Shown in pieces: positions 8,354-17,099 of a DNA stretch of 64,000 nt. Made by a program: the position numbers and the translations under genes. The stretch's first letter is position 1. Each line of letters starts with the position of its first letter. The notes beneath the pieces are model-generated. The model did no database searches. It was not told the origin of the DNA and was given only the letters and a program-made list of their open reading frames with translations. This DNA is from Geodermatophilaceae bacterium URHB0062 (GTDB taxonomy: Bacteria; Actinomycetota; Actinomycetes; Mycobacteriales; Geodermatophilaceae): NCBI GenBank assembly GCA_000620185.1, contig KK211087.1, positions 1 through 64,000 of the forward strand. Reading direction: 5' to 3'.

Positions 8354-8405
8354 CGTCACCAACGTCCGGACGCGACCGAACGCCGCCGAACGCGTCCTGG
8401 TGACG
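8354..8405. promoter_or_regulatory. Imperfect palindrome in the divergent promoter region (operator candidate)
   Basis: CGTCACCA (8354-8361) and GGACGCG (8368-8374), separated by ACGTCC, pair with CGCGTCC (8391-8397) and TGGTGACG (8398-8405). That gives 15 paired bases around a 16-nt centre. The right arm covers the proposed -35 of the crotonase gene. A regulator (perhaps the local PaaX-type protein) could bind here; this is inference. Confidence 0.4.
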
Positions 8406-8427
8406 GTCGTTCCGGCGGCGCTATGCT
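8399..8427 (+). promoter_or_regulatory. Putative sigma70-type promoter of the crotonase-SDR-RidA operon
   Basis: GGTGAC (8399-8404) and TATGCT (8422-8427) are spaced by 17 bp, about 70 bp before the ATG at 8497. The -10 is good for a GC-rich genome; the -35 is partial. Confidence 0.4.
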
Positions 8428-8496
8428 CGCCCCTCCCGCGACGCCCGGACGCAGCCGGACGGGACGTGGGGGCACCGGACGAGGAGGCCACGCCGA

Positions 8497-9327
8497 ATGG
8501 GCAGCCGGTTCAGGGCCTCGGCCCCGCTCACGGACGACTGGCAACACTTCCGCTTCACGGTCGCCGACGGGATCGCCACCGTCACCCTGGACCGGCCCGA
8601 GAAGCTCAACCCGCTGACCTTCGAGAGCTACGCCGACCTGCGCGACCTCGTCCTCCAGTTGCCGTACCGGGACGACGTGCGCGTCCTGGTCCTCCGCGGC
8701 GAGGGCAAGGGGTTCTGCGCGGGGGGCGACGTCAACGAGATCATCGGCGAGCTGATCCGGATGCGTCCGCGCGAGCTCATGGCCTTCACGAAGATGACCG
8801 GCGACCTCATCCGCGCCATGCGCGAGGTGGCGGTGCCGATCATCGCCGGTATCCAGGGGATCGCCGCGGGCGCCGGATCGGTCCTGGCCCTGGCGTCGGA
8901 CTTCCGGATCGTGACGACGTCGGCCCGCTTCGCGTTCCTGTTCACCAAGGTCGGGCTCTCCGGAGGCGACATGGGCGCGGCCTACCTGCTGCCCCGGGTG
9001 GTGGGCGCCGGCCGGGCCACCCAGCTGCTCATGCTGGGCGACACGATCGACGCCGAGACCGCCGACCGGTACGGCCTGGTCAGCGAGCTGGTGCCGGACG
9101 ACGGGCTCGACGCGGCGGTCGACCGGCTGGCCCACCGGCTGGCCGAGGGCCCGACCCTCGCCTACGCGCAGACCAAGGCGCTGATCACCCGCGAGCTCGA
9201 CATGTCGCTGCCCGGGGCCATGGAGCTCGACGCCATGACGCAGGCGCTGCTCATGACCACCGGCGACCACGCGGAGTTCCACGCCGCGTTCAACGAGCGC
9301 CGCCCGCCCCGGTGGACGGGCACGTGA
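8497..9327 (+). CDS. Crotonase-superfamily protein (enoyl-CoA hydratase family), 276 aa
   Basis: This CoA-thioester enzyme has the crotonase fold: GIATVTLDRPEKLNPL near 26-41, the oxyanion-hole segments FCAGGDV near 74 and GIAAGAGS near 125. At the place where true enoyl-CoA hydratases have their two glutamates, the protein has FLFTKVGLSGGDMG, with an Asp instead of the usual Gly-Ala-Gly context. It may therefore be a hydrolase or lyase, such as a ring-opening enzyme of the BadI type, rather than a beta-oxidation hydratase (inference). It overlaps the SDR gene by 4 bp (GTGA) and so is co-translated with it. Confidence 0.8.
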   Translation: MGSRFRASAPLTDDWQHFRFTVADGIATVTLDRPEKLNPLTFESYADLRDLVLQLPYRDDVRVLVLRGEGKGFCAGGDVNEIIGELIRMRPRELMAFTKMTGDLIRAMREVAVPIIAGIQGIAAGAGSVLALASDFRIVTTSARFAFLFTKVGLSGGDMGAAYLLPRVVGAGRATQLLMLGDTIDAETADRYGLVSELVPDDGLDAAVDRLAHRLAEGPTLAYAQTKALITRELDMSLPGAMELDAMTQALLMTTGDHAEFHAAFNERRPPRWTGT

Positions 9328-10091
9328 CCGAGCCCCCGAGGTCCCGCACCTGCCTGGTGACCGGGGCGTCCCGGGGGATCGGCGCGGCGGTCGCCGCGCG
9401 GCTCGCCGACGACGGGCATCGCGTGGCCCTGCTCGGCCGCGAGGCAGGCGCGCTGGAGGCGGTGGCCGCCACGCTGCCGTCGCCGTCCGTCGTCGTTCCC
9501 GCGGACGTCACCGACGCCGAGCAGGTGGAGGCGGCGTTCGTCCGGATCGAGCGCGAGTGGGGGCCGGTCGAGGTGCTGGTGTCCAACGCCGGCAGTGGGG
9601 GCGCGGCGCCGCTGGTCGAGACGACCGACGAGCTGTGGGCGCGGATGATCGAGCTCAACCTCACCGCGCCGTTCCGGTTCCTCCGGCGAGCCGTCCCGGG
9701 CATGGTGGCAGGCGGCTGGGGTCGGATCGTCGTCGTCGCCTCGGTGGTGGCCAAGCGGGGGGAGGCGCAGGTGGCCGCATACAGCGCGGCCAAGCACGGC
9801 GCGCTCGGCCTGGTGCGCGCCGCCGCAGCCGAGCTGGCGCGTACCGGTGTGACGGTCAACGCGGTCTGCCCCGGCTACGTCGACACCCCGATGACCGAGG
9901 CGACCGTCGCCGCGATCGCCGGCCGGACGGGCCGCAGCGAGGACGACGCCCGGGCGTCCCTCGCCCGCCGGCAGCCGATCGGGCGGCTGATCGACCCGGC
10001 CGAGGTCGCGGAGGCCGTGCGGTTCTGCGTGGTGAACGGCGCCGTGACCGGTCAGGGGCTCAACGTGGACGGGGGGACGGTGCAGTCGTGA
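9324..10091 (+). CDS. Short-chain dehydrogenase/reductase, 255 aa
   Basis: This is a classical SDR acting on a hydroxyacyl or keto group with NAD(P). It has TGASRGIG near residues 13-20, NAG near 91, a Ser in VVVASVV, and YSAAK (catalytic Tyr and Lys); the C-terminus ends GLNVDGGT, as in FabG-like proteins. Arg follows Ser in the glycine motif, which often goes with NADP preference. The GTG at 9324 overlaps the upstream stop. Placement between a crotonase and RidA, next to the aminobenzoyl-CoA genes, suggests a 3-hydroxyacyl-CoA dehydrogenase role in that pathway. Confidence 0.85.
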   Translation: MTEPPRSRTCLVTGASRGIGAAVAARLADDGHRVALLGREAGALEAVAATLPSPSVVVPADVTDAEQVEAAFVRIEREWGPVEVLVSNAGSGGAAPLVETTDELWARMIELNLTAPFRFLRRAVPGMVAGGWGRIVVVASVVAKRGEAQVAAYSAAKHGALGLVRAAAAELARTGVTVNAVCPGYVDTPMTEATVAAIAGRTGRSEDDARASLARRQPIGRLIDPAEVAEAVRFCVVNGAVTGQGLNVDGGTVQS

Positions 10092-10103
10092 GCGGACAGG
10101 GGC

Positions 10104-10147
10104 GTGAGCATCGCAGCGAGGAACGAGTGAGGAGCGGAGCGCCCCGC
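10104..10147. repeat. GAG-rich intergenic repeat (REP-like)
   Basis: The stretch between the SDR stop and the RidA ribosome-binding site reads GTGAGCATCGCAGCGAGGAA then CGAGTGAGGAGCGGAGCG, a series of GAG/GCGAG-type units. I know similar segments as recurrent intergenic elements in actinobacterial genomes. Only one copy is visible here, so repeat status is not proven by this window. Confidence 0.45.
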
Positions 10148-10167
10148 GGGAGCGAACCGGAGGTCTC

Positions 10168-10575
10168 ATGACGCTGGAGCGGATCAATCCGGAGGCGCTG
10201 GCGCGGCCGTCGGGGTTCGCGCACGCCGTACGGGCCACGGGCACGGTCACGGTGCACCTCGCCGGGCAGACCGCCATGGACGCCGAGGGGCGGATCGTGG
10301 GCGGCGGGGTCGTCGCGCAGTTCGAGCAGGCGCTGACCAACGTGCTCACCGCGCTGCGGGCCGCCGGTGGCGGTCCGGAGCACCTGGCGAGCGTGACGAT
10401 CTACATCGTCGACGTCGAGGACTACCGGGCGCACGCACACGAGATCGGCCAGGTGTGGCGGCGGCTGGCCGGCAGCGACTACCCCGCCATCGCCGGCATC
10501 GGCGTCGCGCGGCTCTGGGACGACGACGCGCTGGTCGAACTGCAGGGCACCGCGGAGCTGCCGGCGGTCTCCTGA
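10168..10575 (+). CDS. RidA family (YjgF/YER057c/UK114) enamine/imine deaminase, 135 aa
   Basis: RidA-fold trimeric proteins hydrolyse enamines and imines to ketones and ammonia. Visible features are HLAGQTAMDAEGRI near 30, FEQALTNVLTALRAAG near 52, VTIYIVDVEDY near 77 and a C-terminal LVELQGTAEL. The canonical RidA arginine (IEIE-A-R context) is not obvious, so the exact subgroup is uncertain. GGAGGTCTC precedes the ATG. As last gene of the crotonase-SDR operon and close to a 2-aminobenzoyl-CoA-type reductase, it could hydrolyse the vinylogous enamine made by ring reduction. That is a specific, testable inference. Confidence 0.8.
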   Translation: MTLERINPEALARPSGFAHAVRATGTVTVHLAGQTAMDAEGRIVGGGVVAQFEQALTNVLTALRAAGGGPEHLASVTIYIVDVEDYRAHAHEIGQVWRRLAGSDYPAIAGIGVARLWDDDALVELQGTAELPAVS

Positions 10576-10582
10576 GGGGTGG

Positions 10583-11431
10583 TCAGGCCAGGTCGAGCAC
10601 CTCGCGGGCGTGCCGGTCGGCCGGCGGCCGCAGGCTCCCGTTCAGCTCCTCGAACAGCTCCGCCGCGGCCACGCCCGCCCACCGCGCCGGCAGCAGGTCG
10701 AGCGGCAGCCCGGGGTCGAGGTAACGCAGCCGCCGCCAGACGGTGAGCATCCGGACGTAGGCGGCGAAGGCCTCACCGGGGGACGGCGGGCGGCGCGCGA
10801 TCCGCCTCGCCAGCGCCCGGTGCTCGGCGATGAAGGCGGCATACCGGGCCTCGATGCCGGGGAGGTCCCACCACTGGCCCACGCGATCGGCGAGGGGGGC
10901 GTAGCCGAGGTGGCCCGCCTCCAGGTACGTCCCACGGAAGAGGTCGACGAAGCCGGTCAGGCCCTGCCGGGCCAGGGCCACCCGGACCTCGTCGGCCAGG
11001 GTCCCGGGGGCGACCCAGACACCGGGTGCCATGGGCCCGAACCCGAGGCCGGCCAGCCGGCTGCGCAGCTCGTGCCGCTTGGCCCGCTGCGTCTCGGGCA
11101 CCGTGAACACGACCTGCACCCAGCCGTCGGCCGGGGTCGCGGGCAGGTGCCCGAAGATCCGCCGGTCTCCCTCGCGCAGGATCTCGGCCATGGACGGCGC
11201 CAGCGCGTAGCCCGCGGCGTCCCCCCGGCGGACGCTGCGCAGCGTGTCCCGGCGCTTGAGCCGGGAGATCGACGACCGGACGGCCTGTGGCCCGATCCCG
11301 AGCTCCGCCAGCAGCCGGACCAGCCCGGCCACCGGCAGCCATCCGTCGGCGTCGCGGGCGTAGAGGCCGTAGACGCTGACGATCAGCTGGCGCGGCTGCG
11401 GCTCGCCGAGCACCTCGTCGGCCATGGACAT
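10583..11431 (-). CDS. PaaX-family transcriptional regulator, 282 aa
   Basis: PaaX repressors respond to aryl-CoA thioesters (phenylacetyl-CoA for PaaX itself). The N-terminal winged helix lies at about 10-75 (QLIVSVYGLYAR, LVRLLAELGIGPQAVRSSISRLKRR), followed by the PaaX middle domain with WVQVVFTVPE and the C-terminal helical domain with FAAYVRMLTVWRRLRYLDPGLP. The start is uncertain: ATG at 11431 or 11425 lacks a good ribosome-binding site, while AAGGAG lies 18 nt upstream. It is divergent from the ligase-monooxygenase operon, whose CoA-thioester product is the likely inducer. It is the only recognised DNA-binding regulator in the window. Confidence 0.85.
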   Translation of the reverse strand: MSMADEVLGEPQPRQLIVSVYGLYARDADGWLPVAGLVRLLAELGIGPQAVRSSISRLKRRDTLRSVRRGDAAGYALAPSMAEILREGDRRIFGHLPATPADGWVQVVFTVPETQRAKRHELRSRLAGLGFGPMAPGVWVAPGTLADEVRVALARQGLTGFVDLFRGTYLEAGHLGYAPLADRVGQWWDLPGIEARYAAFIAEHRALARRIARRPPSPGEAFAAYVRMLTVWRRLRYLDPGLPLDLLPARWAGVAAAELFEELNGSLRPPADRHAREVLDLA

Positions 11432-11443
11432 CGTTCGACCATA

Positions 11444-11471
11444 TTCCGTCTCCTTGACTGCCGTCACGGAA
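11444..11471. promoter_or_regulatory. Inverted repeat TTCCGT-N16-ACGGAA between PaaX-type and ligase genes
   Basis: Perfect 6-bp arms at 11444-11449 and 11466-11471 flank TTGACT (11454-11459), a good -35 for the ligase operon. This is a candidate operator for the divergent PaaX-type regulator. Confidence 0.4.
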
Positions 11472-11481
11472 AGAGCACACT
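11454..11481 (+). promoter_or_regulatory. Putative promoter of the ligase-monooxygenase operon
   Basis: TTGACT at 11454-11459 is followed, 16 bp later, by CACACT (11476-11481), a weak -10. It lies about 90 bp before the GTG at 11569 and inside the inverted repeat described above. Confidence 0.35.
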
Positions 11482-11568
11482 GAATGAAGGACCCCTGCCC
11501 CCCACCGCTCGCAGGCTCGCGGCGGGACCCTGCAGGGGGCCGTTCAGCACCTCACCAGGGGGTCCAGC

Positions 11569-13191
11569 GTGGAACTCGCCCGGTCAGCGCACGTCGACAC
11601 GTTCTGCCGCGACAACCTCCCGCCGCCGGCGCAGTGGCCCGAGCTCCTCTTCGACCTCCCCGAGCTGCGCTATCCGGAGCGGCTCAACTGCGCGACCGCG
11701 CTGCTCGACGACGTCGTGGCCGAGCACGGCCCGGACCGCCCCTGCCTGCGCACCGACGACGTCGTCTGGACCTACGGCGAGCTGCTGGCCCGCGCCAACC
11801 AGGTGGCCCATCTCCTGACCGACGAGCTCGGCGTGGTCCCCGGGCAGCGGGTGCTGCTCCGCGGGCCGAACAACCCGTGGCTGGTCGCGTGCTGGTTCGC
11901 CGTCCTCAAGGCCGGCGGCGTCGCCGTCACCACGGTGCCGCTGCTGCGCACCTCCGAGCTCGAGCAGCTGGTGCAGCTGACCCGGAGCAGCCTTGCGCTC
12001 TGCGACGCCCGGTTCGCCGCCGACCTCGCGCCGGTGGCGGAGGCGGCCGGTTTCCCGGTGGCCACCTACGGCGGTGGGGGAGACGACGACCTCGTGGCCC
12101 GGACCGCCGACCTGCCGACGACGTTCGACGACGTCGACACCGCCGCCGACGACGTCGCCCTGCTGGCCCCCACCTCCGGCAGCACCGGCGTCCCGAAGAT
12201 CACCATGCACTTCCACCGCGACGTGCTCGCCATCGCCGACACCTTCGGCAGGCACCACGTCCAGGGCCGGGCGGACGACGTCTTCACCGGCACCCCGCCG
12301 CTCGGCTTCACGTTCGGCCTCGGCGGGCTGCTCGTGTTCCCCCTGCGGGTGGGCGCCTCGGTGCTGCTGATCGAGAAGGCCACCCCGGTCCAGCTCGCCG
12401 AGGCGGTGGCCCGGCACGGGGTGACCGTGCTGTTCACGGCACCCACCGGCTACCGGGCGATGCTGCGGGGCGGCTGCGAGCGGCACCTGACCGGCGTGCG
12501 GCGGGCGGTTTCGGCCGGCGAGCACCTGCCGACGTGGGTCTGGGAGGAGTTCCGCGCCCGCACCGGGATCTCGCTGATCGACGGGATCGGCAGCACGGAG
12601 ATGCTGCACGTCTTCGTGTCCGCGGCCGACGACGACATCCGTGCCGGGGCGACCGGCCGTCCCGTTCCCGGCTTCGTCGCCACCGTGCTCGACGACGACG
12701 GCCGGCCGGCGCCCGCGGGCGTTCCCGGCCGGCTCGCCGTCAAGGGCCCCACCGGCTGTCGCTACCTCGCCGACGCCCGGCAGACGGTCTACGTGCAGGA
12801 CGGCTGGAACATCACCGGCGACACCTACGTCCGCGACGCCGACGGCTACTTCTGGTACCGCGCGCGCAGCGACGACATGATCATCTCCTCGGGCTACAAC
12901 ATCGGCGCCCCCGAGGTCGAGCAGGCGCTCGACCAGCACGCGGACGTCCTGGAGTGCGCCGTGGTGGGCCGGCCCGACGCCGACCGCGGGCAGATCGTGC
13001 ACGCCGTCGTCGTCCTCCGGGACGGCGTCGTCGGGGACGCCGCGAAGGTCGCCGAGCTGCAGGACTTCGTCAAGCAGCGCATCGCCCCGTACAAGTACCC
13101 GCGCTCGGTCGAGTTCGCGGCCGAGCTGCCGCGCACGTCCACCGGCAAGGTGCAGCGCTACCGGCTGCGCGAGCCGCAGCACACCGCCTGA
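11569..13191 (+). CDS. (2-Amino)benzoate-CoA ligase family, 540 aa
   Basis: This acyl-adenylate-forming ligase activates an aromatic acid to its CoA thioester with ATP. P-loop-like APTSGSTGVPK (about 194-204), GIGSTEMLHVF, GWNITGDTY and the C-terminal STGKVQRYRL with the catalytic Lys all fit the benzoate-CoA ligase subgroup, in which TSGSTG is followed by PK-x-T-x-H. Length is typical. The GTG start has CAGGGGGTCC upstream. The next gene begins 9 bp after its stop and encodes an aryl-CoA monooxygenase/reductase, so the likely substrate is 2-aminobenzoate (anthranilate) or salicylate. The ring substituent cannot be decided from sequence. Confidence 0.8.
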   Translation: MELARSAHVDTFCRDNLPPPAQWPELLFDLPELRYPERLNCATALLDDVVAEHGPDRPCLRTDDVVWTYGELLARANQVAHLLTDELGVVPGQRVLLRGPNNPWLVACWFAVLKAGGVAVTTVPLLRTSELEQLVQLTRSSLALCDARFAADLAPVAEAAGFPVATYGGGGDDDLVARTADLPTTFDDVDTAADDVALLAPTSGSTGVPKITMHFHRDVLAIADTFGRHHVQGRADDVFTGTPPLGFTFGLGGLLVFPLRVGASVLLIEKATPVQLAEAVARHGVTVLFTAPTGYRAMLRGGCERHLTGVRRAVSAGEHLPTWVWEEFRARTGISLIDGIGSTEMLHVFVSAADDDIRAGATGRPVPGFVATVLDDDGRPAPAGVPGRLAVKGPTGCRYLADARQTVYVQDGWNITGDTYVRDADGYFWYRARSDDMIISSGYNIGAPEVEQALDQHADVLECAVVGRPDADRGQIVHAVVVLRDGVVGDAAKVAELQDFVKQRIAPYKYPRSVEFAAELPRTSTGKVQRYRLREPQHTA

Positions 13192-13200
13192 GGGGGAGCC

Positions 13201-15573
13201 ATGCGCATCGCGGTCATCGGCGGCGGCCCCGGCGGGCTGTATTTCGCCGCGCTCACCAAGGCCCTGCATCCCGAGTCCGAGATCCGCGTGTGGGAGCGCA
13301 ACGCGCCCGACGACACGTTCGGCTTCGGCGTCGTGTTCAGCGACGAGACCCTGGGCGGGATCGAGCACGCCGACCCGGTGATCCACGGCCGCATGGCCGA
13401 GCGGTTCGCCCGCTGGGACGACGTGGACGTGCACTTCCGCGGCACGGTGACCAGCGTGGGGGGCCAGGGGTTCGCCGCGATGAGCCGCAAGGACCTGCTG
13501 CGGATCCTGCAGGAACGCTGCGCGGAACTCGGCGTCCGCGTCGACTTCCGCACGCAGGCTCCGGACGTCGACGCGCTGGCCCGCGATTCCGACCTGGTGA
13601 TCGCCGCCGACGGGGCGAACTCCGCGGTGCGGACCAAGTACGCCGACGTCTTCGGTCCCACGGTCGACCTGCGCCGCAACAAGTACATGTGGCTCGGCAC
13701 CGACCGGGTGTTCGACGCGTTCAAGTTCTACGTCTGCGAGACCCCGTACGGCGTCCTGCAGGTGCACGGCTACCCGTACGACGCGGGGCACAGCACGTTC
13801 ATCGTGGAGATGCACGACGACGTGTGGCGCCGGGTGGGCTTCGCGGACTCCCTGGGGCGCACGTTCGCTCCCGGGGTCAGCGACGACGCCTCGATCGCGC
13901 GCATCCGCGAGATGCTCGGCGAGGTTCTCGACGGGCACGCGGTGCTGGCCAACAACTCGAAGTGGCAGAGCTTCCCGACCGTCACCAACCGCACCTGGCG
14001 GCACGGCAACGTCGTCCTCCTCGGCGACGCCGCGCACACCGCGCACTTCTCCATCGGCTCGGGCACGAAGCTCGCGATGGAGGACGCGCTGGCGCTGGTC
14101 GCCTGCCTGCACGAGCAACCCGACGTGCCGACGGCGCTGACGGCCTACGAGGCGGAGCGGCGGCCGGTGGTCGTCTCCACGCAGCGCGCGGCGCAGGCCA
14201 GCCTCGAGTGGTTCGAGAACATCGGCCAGTACGTCGGACAGGCGCCCGAGCAGTTCGCCTTCAACATCGTCACCCGCAGCCGGCGGATCACCTACGACAA
14301 CCTGAAGCTGCGCGACCCGGAGTTCGTCGCGGGGATGGACCGCTGGTTCGCCGACGAGGTCGGCAGCGGCGAGGTGCGGCCACCCATGTTCCAGCCGTTC
14401 CGGCTCGGGCGCCTCGAGCTGGCCAACCGGGTCGTCGTCTCACCGATGGACATGTACTCGGCCGACGACGGCATGCCGACCAACTTCCACCTCGTCCACC
14501 TGGGCTCCCGCGCGCTGGGCGGCGCCGGCCTGGTGATGACGGAGATGGTCTGCGTCTCCCCATCGGGGCGGATCACCCCCGGCTGCGCCGGCATCTACAC
14601 GCCGGAGCAGGAGGCGGCGTGGGCCCGGGTCGTGGAGTTCGTGCACGCACGCAGCGACGCGAAGATCGGGCTGCAGCTCGGGCACTCCGGGCGCAAGGGC
14701 TCGACGAAGCTCATGTGGGAGGGCATCGACGAGCCGCTGCCCGACGGGAACTGGCCGGTCGTCGGCCCGTCGGCGGTGCCGTACTCGCCGGACAACCAGG
14801 TGCCGCGCGAGCTGTCCCGCGCCGAGCTGGACGCCATCACCGCCGAGTTCGTCGCGTGCGCGGAGGCCGGCGCGCGCGCCGGGTTCGACCTCCTGGAGTT
14901 ACACTGCGCGCACGGCTACCTGCTGTCGTCCTTCCTCTCGCCGCTGTCCAACCGGCGCACCGACGAGTACGGCGGGTCGCTGGAGAACCGCCTCCGCTAC
15001 CCGCTCCAGGTCTTCGACGCGGTACGGGCGGCTTGGCCCGGGGAGCGGCCGACGAGCGTGCGCATCTCGGCGACCGACTGGTGCGAGGGCGGGACCGACG
15101 TCGAGGACGCCGTCGCCATCGCCCGGGCGTTCGCCGAGCACGGCGCCGACGCCGTGCACGTCTCCACCGGGCAGGTCGTCAAGGACGAGCGGCCGGCCTT
15201 CGGCCGCAGCTACCAGACGCCGTACGCCGACCGGATCCGGCACGAGGTCGGCCGGCCGCTCGGCGTCGCGGTCATCGCCGTGGGCGCCATCTCCTCCTAC
15301 GACGACGTCAACTCGATCCTGCTGGCCGGGCGGGCCGACCTCGTGGCCGTCGGCCGGCCGCACCTCTACGACCCGCACTGGACGCTGCACGCGGCGGCCG
15401 AGCAGGACTACGCCGGCCCGGGGGCGACCTGGGTGCCGCAGTACCGGGCGGGCAGCCGCAAACCGCCGTCCGGACGCACCGACGGTCCGCCGCCGCGGCT
15501 GCAGCTGATCCGCGAGCCCGACCGCGGCACGCGGCACGCCCGCTGGCGGCCCGGAGGGGACGCCCGGCCCTGA
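13201..15573 (+). CDS. 2-Aminobenzoyl-CoA monooxygenase/reductase-type bifunctional flavoprotein (or salicylyl-CoA 5-hydroxylase/oxidoreductase), 790 aa
   Basis: Two flavoenzymes are fused. Residues 1-385 are a class A FAD monooxygenase ([10 protein letters not shown] near 5-14, [11 protein letters not shown] near 273-283). Residues 394-760 are an old-yellow-enzyme barrel: [17 protein letters not shown] near 400-416, [10 protein letters not shown], and [19 protein letters not shown] near 567 with both histidines. The same architecture and size are known for 2-aminobenzoyl-CoA monooxygenase/reductase of Azoarcus evansii, which hydroxylates C5 and reduces the ring. Related proteins are annotated as salicylyl-CoA 5-hydroxylase fusions. 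GAGGGGGAGCC precedes the ATG. The ligase upstream should supply its aryl-CoA. RidA and PaaX nearby fit the aminobenzoate reading. Confidence 0.8.
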   Translation: MRIAVIGGGPGGLYFAALTKALHPESEIRVWERNAPDDTFGFGVVFSDETLGGIEHADPVIHGRMAERFARWDDVDVHFRGTVTSVGGQGFAAMSRKDLLRILQERCAELGVRVDFRTQAPDVDALARDSDLVIAADGANSAVRTKYADVFGPTVDLRRNKYMWLGTDRVFDAFKFYVCETPYGVLQVHGYPYDAGHSTFIVEMHDDVWRRVGFADSLGRTFAPGVSDDASIARIREMLGEVLDGHAVLANNSKWQSFPTVTNRTWRHGNVVLLGDAAHTAHFSIGSGTKLAMEDALALVACLHEQPDVPTALTAYEAERRPVVVSTQRAAQASLEWFENIGQYVGQAPEQFAFNIVTRSRRITYDNLKLRDPEFVAGMDRWFADEVGSGEVRPPMFQPFRLGRLELANRVVVSPMDMYSADDGMPTNFHLVHLGSRALGGAGLVMTEMVCVSPSGRITPGCAGIYTPEQEAAWARVVEFVHARSDAKIGLQLGHSGRKGSTKLMWEGIDEPLPDGNWPVVGPSAVPYSPDNQVPRELSRAELDAITAEFVACAEAGARAGFDLLELHCAHGYLLSSFLSPLSNRRTDEYGGSLENRLRYPLQVFDAVRAAWPGERPTSVRISATDWCEGGTDVEDAVAIARAFAEHGADAVHVSTGQVVKDERPAFGRSYQTPYADRIRHEVGRPLGVAVIAVGAISSYDDVNSILLAGRADLVAVGRPHLYDPHWTLHAAAEQDYAGPGATWVPQYRAGSRKPPSGRTDGPPPRLQLIREPDRGTRHARWRPGGDARP

Positions 15574-15575
15574 CG

Positions 15576-16943
15576 TCAAGCGGGCACCGTCGGCAGCGCG
15601 TCCAGCGAGGGCGCGAGCCGCTCGTCGGTGACGTCCTCGTCGGTCATCTCGTCGGCCAGGTAGGCCGCGTAGGCGGGCATGTCGAAGTGCCCGTGCCCGC
15701 ACAGCGCGGTGAGGATGACCTTCTCCTCGCCGCTCTCCCGGCAGGCCAGCGCCTCACGGATGCAGGCGGCCACCGCGTGCGTCGGCTCGGGCGCCGGGAT
15801 GATGCCCTCGGTACGGGCGAACTGCAGCCCGGCGGCGAAGCACTCGGTCTGCGGCAGGGCGAGTGCCTCGATCAGGCCGAGCTCGTACACGTGCGAGAGC
15901 AGCGGCGACATCCCGTGGTAGCGCAGGCCGCCAGCGTGGATGGGGTCGGGCACGAAGTCGTGGCCGAGGGTGTGCATCTTCAGCAGCGGGGTCATCCCGG
16001 CGGTGTCACCGAAGTCGTACGCGTAGGTCCCGCGCGTCAGCGACGGGCACGACGCCGGCTCGACGGCCTGGATGACCGGTGACATCCGGCCGGCGAGCTT
16101 CTCGCGGAGGAAGGGGAAGGTCAGGCCGCCGAAGTTCGATCCGCCGCCGGTGCACCCGACGATGACGTCGGGCACCTCGCCGACGGCGGCGAACTGCAGC
16201 AGCGCCTCCTCGCCGATCACCGTCTGGTGCAGCAGCACGTGGTTCAGCACGCTGCCCAGCGCGTACCGGGTCTCCGGGTCCCCTGCTGCCACCTCCACCG
16301 CCTCGCTGATGGCGATGCCCAGCGAGCCCGGGTGGTGCGCGTCCCCGGCCCGGATCGACCGGCCGGACGCCGTGAGCTCGGACGGCGACCGGTGCACCGT
16401 CGCGCCGTAGGTCTCCATCGCGATCCGCCGGTAGGGCTTCTGGTCGTAGGAGGCGCCCACCTGCCAGACCTCGCAGTCCAGCCCGAACTGGGCGCAGGCG
16501 AAGGCCAGCGCGGTGCCCCACTGGCCGGCACCCGTCTCGGTCGTCAGCCGCCGCACCCCGGCGCTCGCGTTGTAGTAGGCCTGCGGAACCGCGGTGTTGG
16601 GCTTGTGCGACCCGGCGGGGGAGACCCCCTCGTACTTGTAGTAGATCCGGGCCGGCGTCCCCAGCGCCTTCTCCAGACGGTGCGCCCGGTACAGCGGCGA
16701 GGGCCGCCACAACCGGTACACGTCGAGCACCTCGCCGGGGATCTCGACGTACCGCTCGCCGGTGACCTCCTGGGCGATCAGGTCGTCGGGGAACAGCGGG
16801 GCCAGATCGGCCGGACCGACCGGCTGCAGCGTGCCCGGGTGCAGCGGCGGCGGAGGCGGGCTGGGCAGGTCGGGCACGAGGTTGTACCACCGCGTCGGCA
16901 GCTGGGACTCGTCCAGAACGATCTTGTGCTGCAGCTCGGCCAC
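15576..16943 (-). CDS. TrpB2-type tryptophan synthase beta-like PLP enzyme, 455 aa
   Basis: TrpB2 proteins condense indole with serine (or phosphoserine) and differ from TrpB1 by a longer N-terminus. Here the N-terminal region has [13 protein letters not shown], then [26 protein letters not shown] with PLP-Lys114, [14 protein letters not shown] near 141 and the phosphate loop [12 protein letters not shown] at 16943 with GAGGGG 6 nt upstream gives the usual N-terminus; the open frame continues upstream without support. It converges 2 bp from the monooxygenase stop and is divergent from the cyclase gene. No trpA or other trp genes are near, so a catabolic or salvage role around indole, tryptophan or anthranilate is possible. 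Confidence 0.85.
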   Translation of the reverse strand: MAELQHKIVLDESQLPTRWYNLVPDLPSPPPPPLHPGTLQPVGPADLAPLFPDDLIAQEVTGERYVEIPGEVLDVYRLWRPSPLYRAHRLEKALGTPARIYYKYEGVSPAGSHKPNTAVPQAYYNASAGVRRLTTETGAGQWGTALAFACAQFGLDCEVWQVGASYDQKPYRRIAMETYGATVHRSPSELTASGRSIRAGDAHHPGSLGIAISEAVEVAAGDPETRYALGSVLNHVLLHQTVIGEEALLQFAAVGEVPDVIVGCTGGGSNFGGLTFPFLREKLAGRMSPVIQAVEPASCPSLTRGTYAYDFGDTAGMTPLLKMHTLGHDFVPDPIHAGGLRYHGMSPLLSHVYELGLIEALALPQTECFAAGLQFARTEGIIPAPEPTHAVAACIREALACRESGEEKVILTALCGHGHFDMPAYAAYLADEMTDEDVTDERLAPSLDALPTVPA

Positions 16944-17099
16944 GGCATCCCCTCGGCGCTCGCTCCCCCCAGTGCGGCGCAGCGTAGTGCCGGGCCCGCG
17001 GTGCGGGGGGAGTGCCGAGCGTGCCGCCACCCGTTCCCCGACGGCGGTGGTCTGGGCCAAGCTCGGCAGACCACCGCAGCCGGCCGCGAAGGAGCATGC

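Noticed and set aside
11484-16082. 1532-residue plus-strand frame
   Set aside because: Out-of-frame shadow of the ligase and monooxygenase genes; extreme arginine content, no start or motifs.
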